The notes under the pieces are model-generated. The model made no database searches. It saw only the letters and a program-made list of their open reading frames with translations, and was not told where the DNA came from. The position numbers were made by a program, and so were the translations under genes. Below, in pieces: positions 15,258 to 21,377 of a DNA stretch of 21,377 bases; the first letter of the stretch is position 1; the number at the start of each line of letters is the position of its first letter. Origin of the DNA: Botryllus schlosseri (Eukaryota > Chordata > Ascidiacea > Stolidobranchia > Styelidae); assembly GCA_000444245.1 (NCBI GenBank), contig ATSW01007794.1, forward strand, positions 1 through 21,377. The letters run 5' to 3'.

Positions 15258-16714
15258 CCTTACTAAGCCCCCTACGTGACAATGAAAGTCCGATCCGCGA
15301 ATGCACGTGAAGACGGCTAACAAACGCAAAAGACAATTCATGACATCTTTGAAAATTAGTGACGAGTATGATCGACAGCTGTAACACTAATACGTTGCGG
15401 GTTCGAGTCAGACTAAGACCGACTTCAGAACCCCTATACCTAAGTGCTGGAGGTTTATCTAGGCTCCTTCTCCCCATCTTATCAGTAAGCAATGTCTTAA
15501 AACATGCTAGAAATGAGCCGTGTTACAAGTCAGCAGATGCAGAATCAAAATAACGAATATCAGTCTCTTGTAAGTGACCATTGTAGTCGGGAAACACCGT
15601 GAACACCAACCTAACGACAACATTTGGAAATTGTGCATTGCATGTGATGATCACATTCCACACACAACTAAGCAATAAAGATGAAGGTGAAACAATCGAC
15701 GATGGCCCGTTCCTTCATAACCCCGCCTGTTCCTCGGATATCTTAGCAGTTTCCTTTGGTCTACTCATGATTTATTGAGGCATTGACACACTATAAATAT
15801 ATACGTTACAGGTCAGGACATCTAATTCAAGGAAAGAAAAAAGAAAATTGGTCTCTTATAGGCGCACAGATCAAGCGCGTCTATCCTGGCCTTGTAAAGG
15901 TGAGCCATTGCCTATATCAAGTGCAAATAAGATTTGTTGTAGATTTGTGTCGAGCAACTCGTTACCTTTAATTTTCTATCATGACGATAACAGTGAGATG
16001 CTCAAACGTTCTGCGGTGAATACATTTAGGATTTTAAAGTTTATCTACATTCGTACTAATTTGGTACGGGTGGGATTTCGTCGCCATGAAGATTCTTAGC
16101 CTATTTCAACAAATATTTATATCTATGACTAGAACGTTCAATTTACAGATGTATTCTCCCTATCAAACTTGGTATCGAAATTGATTGATAGTAATTATCC
16201 TATTTTTGCGCAATGAAATATCAATTTATTAGATAGAACTAATGCCTATAGACTTGAGCGGACGACCATATGTGTTTTTCTTCGCGCAATATATATAATT
16301 AATTTCTATGTATAATTCATGAATTTGTATACACAAATTACAGCCAGCAGATACATAATTCACGATCGTAATTAATCAATCACCAGCAAAATATGTTGGC
16401 TTGTTAAAATTCTCAGGGAATGTTTTCTCCAAATAAATACACTAATATTCAATACAATAAATAGTGCTTGTCAGTATAGAGATGNGAATTTACTCCAGCA
16501 TCTGTTGCACGCGTATTGAGGTCAACACGATGAAAAATGGCTGTAGCAATAATTATATTTCGCTTACTACCAGGTTACCGACGCAGTATAAATAATCCAC
16601 ACATATTTATAGTGCGATTGTATAGCAATCCAGGTGCGAATAGTCTGACATACCGGGCGTTGGCAAGCGTGATAAGGGAAGTTCATTTACAATTTACATC
16701 AATCAACACAGCTG
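15258..16714. other. Intergenic stretch, no gene recognised
   Basis: Short open frames (15223-15492 -, 15359-15553 +, 15783-15971 +, 15848-16099 +, 16537-16731 +) overlap or stand alone with no recognisable domain. GGGTTCGAGTC near 15398 resembles a tRNA B box, but there is no A box or cloverleaf. The part 16100-16480 is very AT-rich. Confidence 0.5.
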
Positions 16715-16990
16715 TCATGGTGACTTGTTGACAAACATTCTATTTTTACTACGGTTATCGACTTCCCCATTCCGAGCACCGATTGAATTCTCATTTCGAC
16801 TTGCAAAGTGCAGTTTCATCGGATTAACACGTAATGATATTGGCATTATGCGTATATCCGAGACGAAGTGGATGTCGCGTTGAAGGACATTGACTCCCTG
16901 GTTGCGTTGAATGCCACCATGTCCAAAACCGATGACAGCCAACTTGACTCCGTCACCCGTGTTTTTCGTTGTTATGATTAGAAATACCAT
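16715..16990 (-). CDS. Unrecognised 91-codon antisense open stretch
   Basis: It begins at an ATG and reads through KNTGDGVKLAVIGFGHGGIQ and a mixed polar region to a TGA at 16715-16717. VKLAVIGFGHGG looks like a strand and glycine-rich turn, but no full nucleotide-binding fold follows and no flanking exon is visible. A plus-strand frame over the same bases (starting DEVDVALKDIDSLVALNA near 16863) also reads like protein, so I cannot choose between them. It is probably chance. Confidence 0.12.
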   Translation of the reverse strand: MVFLIITTKNTGDGVKLAVIGFGHGGIQRNQGVNVLQRDIHFVSDIRIMPISLRVNPMKLHFASRNENSIGARNGEVDNRSKNRMFVNKSP

Positions 16991-17935
16991 ATTGCTGCCC
17001 GTGTTGAGCCGCGAGAGACTTATTTTGGTTCAGTGCAGACCGCGCGACAATGAATTGTTCTTAAAAGAAAGACTAAGCGAGTGCAAGTCTCATTTGAACA
17101 CATTTATGTCGTTTGCTTCATCAGTTCGAAATTAAGAATATCCAAACATTCTCATCAATTCTGGGATTTGCTGTATGCCTTCGTCAACTTGGTGTTTGTG
17201 GCCGACTATATACATCTGAACATATAGGTGCAACATTTTGGAATGCAATTTCGTTCGCAAGACTAAATGGGTTTTCTGGCGCATGGTGGAGTTACTGATG
17301 ATTTCCTTTATACGATGCACTCATCAGGCCTAATTACCGGATGACATCGATGTCAAGTGTGTCATAACGGCATATTTAAGACAGCACTGCGTAGATTAGT
17401 AACGCTGATTAATGGATTAACGGATGTTGAATGATTGTAATTTTGCAAATACATTTTACTAGAATGTTACATTAGAAACTGCACACTACGTAATATACAG
17501 TAATGTCTTTGGCATGTACGACACGTTGAGTTGTATTTTGATTCATAATCACCACGTGCTATTTCCTTCAAATATACATTTTATTGATGCGTTTCTTATT
17601 CCTACGGAAGAGTCATCCGGTAATAGATGGTCATATCGCAGTAATATTGTGTGTTGTTGAGGATCGTGCCGTACAAATCACATCTCCTCGCATACCATCA
17701 CGGTCGCTGTCATTGTCGAGTGAGCACTAAGTAGTACCTTTAAGTACTGTGCATATACACTATTACTGCTGTGGGTATTGTGCATTTGGGTCGCACCTAC
17801 GCCGAATCTCATGAGGTTTCTGTTCACACGAGTCGACAATACTTCGCGACTGTGAAAGTAATAGTACAAATAGCCGTCTTACGTTATCATGTGTACGTGA
17901 ACGGGTACAGTAAATTCACATTTACGATACAGACA
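16991..17935. other. Intergenic stretch, no gene recognised
   Basis: An open frame of 61 codons at 17113-17298 on the plus strand has no recognisable domain and is mirrored by an antisense frame. No repeat ends were found until the MITE at 17936. Confidence 0.5.
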
Positions 17936-18375
17936 AGGGTTGCATTTAAAACAAAAATCAATTTGAAACAAACATGCTTCAAACAATTTACTTCAAAAAT
18001 ATTTTTTATTGCTTTTGTTTCTTTTTTTAAAGTCATAACGTCACGAATATTCAATTGTGACATCATAATGGATTGACATTGACAATTGAAAATCTAGGGT
18101 AACTATAGCTCCTTTGATGAAATATCTGTACTATTAATGTTGAACCGACTAATTTGATGGTTCCAACCATACCATAACGATATCCGTCGCCTATATCGAG
18201 TGGTAATTGTCCGTAGACCCATGCAACAGGTTTTTTGGAACGTANNCACAGCAATTATAGCATAATTTTACAACTTAAAAAAAACAATTCTTTTTATGGT
18301 CTTTGTTGAAAACAGTGTTTGAAACATATTCTAAACATAGTGTTTTAAAACACCGTTTGTTTTAAATGCAACCCT
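17936..18375. mobile_element. 440-bp MITE with 20-bp terminal inverted repeats
   Basis: The left end AGGGTTGCATTTAAAACAAA (17936-17955) is exactly inverted at 18356-18375. ACAGACA flanks it on both sides (17929-17935 and 18376-18382), a 7-bp target duplication. Similarity between the arms continues weakly inward (ATGTTT/GAAACA words), and the right arm holds the 14-bp palindrome GTGTTTTAAAACAC (18340-18353). There is no coding capacity. hAT and P superfamilies make 8- (or 7-)bp duplications and have members starting (C/T)AGGGTTGC; I leave the superfamily open. Two N bases (18245-18246) fall inside. Confidence 0.85.
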
Positions 18376-18868
18376 ACAGACAACTGATTAACACGATAAA
18401 CAAATCCTTGATGAAAATGTACGGAAATTTGAGTCGCGATGAATATTGTCCAGTTACAGGTTCCAAACATATATCTTAGTCAAAAGCTCGGAACGACAAT
18501 CTGGAATTTGTGGTGCGACTCAAATTGGAGGGCGCAAAAGTCTAACCGATTTTCGGCAGCCCTATTAACTCGGACCGGTTTCATCGATCTAATTTGTTTA
18601 CAAAATATACATTAATATGGTAACGCTGACATGACTACCGGTATAGGACAGCAATGCGTTGGTCTTAGTCATTGTCACGATTACGCAGACTCAGATAGTA
18701 AGCGGACGAAAGTGCTTCCTTAATTAAGCTTGATAGGACCAGAAAAAGGGATGGATAGTGATAGTAAGTTCTCGAAAATTGGCCGGAGAAATACCGCGGC
18801 AGTCAATAGCAATCACGGGTTGATGACACAACCATAACATTTATCATATATTCATATATGAGTATGAC
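18376..18868. other. Short intergenic stretch between two transposons
   Basis: No gene, repeat end or RNA feature recognised in these 493 bases. Confidence 0.55.
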
Positions 18869-19073
18869 CAGTGACGTGCGGTCAAATGAGGTAAGTGAGG
18901 CAGTGCCTCACCTGTCGTCAGGGTGAGGAAGAGAAAATTGTGAAAACCCTCAATGATTATAGATATTTTCCATCGATATACATAAATAACTAAATTTGAA
19001 CATGTTCTTCACCCAGCATCATCAATTTACATAATTATATTAAAAAATACAGCGCTAAAGGAGATGTGAGACA

Positions 19074-19106
19074 CAGGTGAGGCACGGGCGGGTCGTGCCT
19101 CACCTG
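19074..19106. repeat. Internal hairpin of transposon-end words
   Basis: CAGGTGAGGCACG, seven bases, then the exact inverse CGTGCCTCACCTG: a perfect 13-bp stem inside the 18869-20427 element. The stem repeats the GTGAGGCA word of the subterminal regions, so it may be extra transposase-binding sites or the remnant end of a nested relative. Confidence 0.75.
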
Positions 19107-20358
19107 CGACAATGCAATTCATCATAAACAGCTCGGAATTCATAATAACTGGTATCAATCAAATGCTATCGTCGCACTGATTCTGAAAATCAAAATATCA
19201 ACAGTTTCAGAGCACCAGAACCCCCTCAAAATNGCCAAGGAATGTTACATTCGGCTTTATTACAGACAATGCCATCGCAGATAAACAATAGCCAGGTGAG
19301 CCACAAACGACTCTGCCTCATGTACTATTCGCTAACAATCGGACGATCGCAGCGCAGTGAACACGCTATCGATTTAGGAAACCAACAGTCTTGTAGGAAT
19401 AGTAGCGACGGCCAATACGCAATGCGGAGCAAATACATTCCCTTACTGATGTAGCTGATATGTATTTTCCATGCACTCATATATAAGCCTACCTATAACC
19501 GTAAATTGTGGTATGTGATAGCTATTCTTACATAGCCTGCGTTGTCGTTGTTTGTGGTCGTTATAGTGTTTTCGTCTGCAATAGTCATTTACATCAGGTC
19601 GCCATTCTATGTTATGATTTCATATTTATATTTGCCGACTTGTATCACGGCCCACTTCTAGGCTTTTGTAAGACACCGCTTGGAACAGATGGCGACGAGT
19701 TGCCTAGATATCCTGCGTGTGAAGATGGCTGATGTGATAAGAAACAGGTCGCAAACCTCATCAGCTAACCTTGTCGGTCTTATATATTTGCGAATTTTAA
19801 TCCACAGAAATCTGCATCACCAGTAATCAGACTAGTTGACCCTCAAGGTCGTTTCGATCATTCCTATCTAATACCGAATACTGTGCATGATCAATTGTGC
19901 AATTGCATGCATATTTTCTTTACCACCATCATTGCCTGTTGTGTACTTTGATTGGATGAAAATAATGACTCTTTCTCTGTCAACCAAAATCATCAATTCA
20001 ACCCTGATTTTCCACAGTCTAATGATGTCTTAAACCAAGTTTGATGTTAGTGTGTGACATTACACTAGCTGTTCATTTCCATCTTGTAAAAAGGAGATTG
20101 GACGAGCAACGGCAATATCGAACATAAAACCGAAATTAGAACCTTGAAGAAAATATTTTTGGGCTTTTCGTTTCATCTTTTTCGTTGAGCGATGTTCATA
20201 TAACTGAATATTTCACAAAAGGAAATACTTTAAATAAGTATTGTAGAATGTATAATTGCAACGGCTAACAGGGTTCAAAGAAAACGCTCTCGCCTGCCTG
20301 TTTCTCTTGCTTTTGTTGTCATTCACATATTTGGGTATATTAATTAGGTACTTTACAC

Positions 20359-20387
20359 GCGCGTGTGTGTGTGTGGGGGGGGGGNGG
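20359..20387. repeat. Microsatellite: (GC)n/(GT)n followed by a G run
   Basis: GCGCGTGTGTGTGTGTG runs into about thirteen consecutive G bases with one N at 20385, close to the right end of the 18869-20427 element. The N and the G run suggest the true length is unresolved. Confidence 0.85.
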
Positions 20388-20427
20388 TCAGTGCCTCATC
20401 AGTCATGAACCTCACCGCACGTCACTG

Positions 20428-21377
20428 AGTATGAACCTTCGTACCCGGGACATATATATATGTATATATGTATTATCAAATAAAGCAAGTCATATATTTA
20501 AAGATAATTGATCAATTTCTATTTAACTGTCGCAAGAAACACTTCGACTGGTATAAACCAAAAAACGCTCAAATACGATGTGTATTGGTGATGTCGATAG
20601 ACAAGAGTGTACTGTACAACTGTACATTGTACAAGTGTACAACGTGTCGTACAAGCTCGAACGCTAATTCGTAATTATGCAATAACAACGATGACGGTGA
20701 TTGCAATAGTAACCTACATAAGTCAACAAGAGAGTGGGATACGATACATCATGTACCGTTATTTTCATCCATATTCCTAAAATTAGTAATTTCATTACAG
20801 AATCAGTTAATACTGTTTTGTCTGGTCGCTTCGAATGAGGTGTCGATGCACCATATTATTTACATTCTCAATCGTATCATGAACCAATACAAACGGTCGT
20901 GGCGGGCAATCATTTTGAGGCAAGTGATTCGTACAGCTGATGGTCTTGGAAGGTAAGATTGTACGACTTGTCGAAATGCATAGTTATGCGTCCATGATAG
21001 CTAGAGTATAATAGGAATAAGACGTTTATATTCTGTCAGTATCAGTTTAATAACAATTTCAAAACTCCACACGACTGCTATACAATGAAAAGATAGGCAG
21101 GTGTCGAAACGACTTGATGTTTTTGCGGCATTAACATCGATCACCGAATCATGATACAAGTACACACGATATGTGCATTGTGCATACCATGCGTGCATGA
21201 TGGGCCTATGCCGCTGGATAAGGACGGTACAGAAATACCTTTAAAGGCTTTCAAAGTCTTGCACCACCCATCCATGCTATCAGAGAAATGCTGTTAATTT
21301 GTAGCGAAATTTGCTTTCCTAATTGTCGCATTCTACAATGCACAATTACGCTGACACGGAACGGTGTACTCTGAGAC
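20428..21377. other. Intergenic stretch, no gene recognised
   Basis: A cluster of TGTACA-type words at 20607-20653 is noted separately. An antisense frame at 21001-21198 and a plus frame at 20468-20674 are unrecognised. Nothing else was seen. Confidence 0.5.
20607..20653. repeat. Cluster of TGTACA/TTGTACAA words
   Basis: Within 47 bases GTAC occurs six times, mostly as TGTACA (for example CTGTACAACTGTACATTG and then TACAAGTGTACA). The words are palindromic and roughly ten bases apart. This may be a worn simple repeat; a binding-site cluster is only speculation. Confidence 0.4.

Larger units (their letters stand above)
18869..20427. mobile_element. Non-autonomous hAT-like element, 1.56 kb
   Basis: The left end CAGTGACGTGCGGT (18869-18882) is exactly inverted as ACCGCACGTCACTG (20414-20427). 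The flanks AGTATGAC (18861-18868) and AGTATGAA (20428-20435) match at seven of eight bases. Just inside both ends are GTGAGGCA-type words: GTGAGGCAGTGCCTCAC (18895-18911) on the left and CAGTGCCTCAT (20391-20401) on the right. Internal open frames (19242-19454, 19508-19732) are short and unlike hAT transposase, so the element needs help in trans. It contains N bases at 19233 and 20385. Confidence 0.88.

Noticed and set aside
15390-15415. GGGTTCGAGTC, resembling a tRNA B box
   Set aside because: There is no A box at the right distance and no acceptor or anticodon stem. A similar word at 13375-13395 (minus strand) fails in the same way.

Overview
This is a window of animal nuclear DNA, most likely from an invertebrate whose phylum I cannot fix. 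The evidence is one spliced gene whose exons have GT/AG boundaries and consistent reading phases, AT-rich introns and intergenic DNA, no bacterial operon structure, and many short non-autonomous DNA transposons. Scattered single N bases suggest a draft assembly.

The one gene I recognise with confidence is L-threonine 3-dehydrogenase (TDH), the mitochondrial short-chain-type enzyme that starts threonine breakdown to glycine and acetyl-CoA. Seven exons on the + strand (580-693, 1046-1219, 1678-1826, 3472-3562, 3623-3741, 4385-4535, 4987-5123) join without a phase error into 311 residues, up to a stop at 5121-5123. They run from the first glycine of the NAD-binding loop to the C-terminus. The exon or exons for the mitochondrial leader and first beta strand (about 60 residues by comparison with vertebrate TDH) were not found and probably lie upstream of the window.

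From about 5.1 kb to the end I find no convincing gene. A few open stretches could be exons: an Ig-like one at 7553-7843, one with a hydrophobic segment at 11513-11858, and ones at 13345-13740, 14183-14364 and 16715-16990. None is recognised with confidence.

The rest is dominated by small DNA-transposon remnants. There are three hAT-like elements with both ends and matching or near-matching 8-bp target duplications, or imperfect ones (1858-2601, 8332-9256, 18869-20427), a fourth with a poor duplication (14682-15257), a lone hAT end at 1-50 and a decayed hAT copy at 1268-1430. A 440-bp MITE lies at 17936-18375. At 7893-8175, inverted arrays of a 15-bp unit flank a telomere-like TTAGGG core. 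None carries a visible transposase, so all would depend on enzymes encoded elsewhere. I saw no tRNA, rRNA, CRISPR array or retroviral-type element. The foldback element and the hAT family built from TGACTCGAGTCA palindromes are the most unusual structures; I do not see a convincing new multi-gene system.
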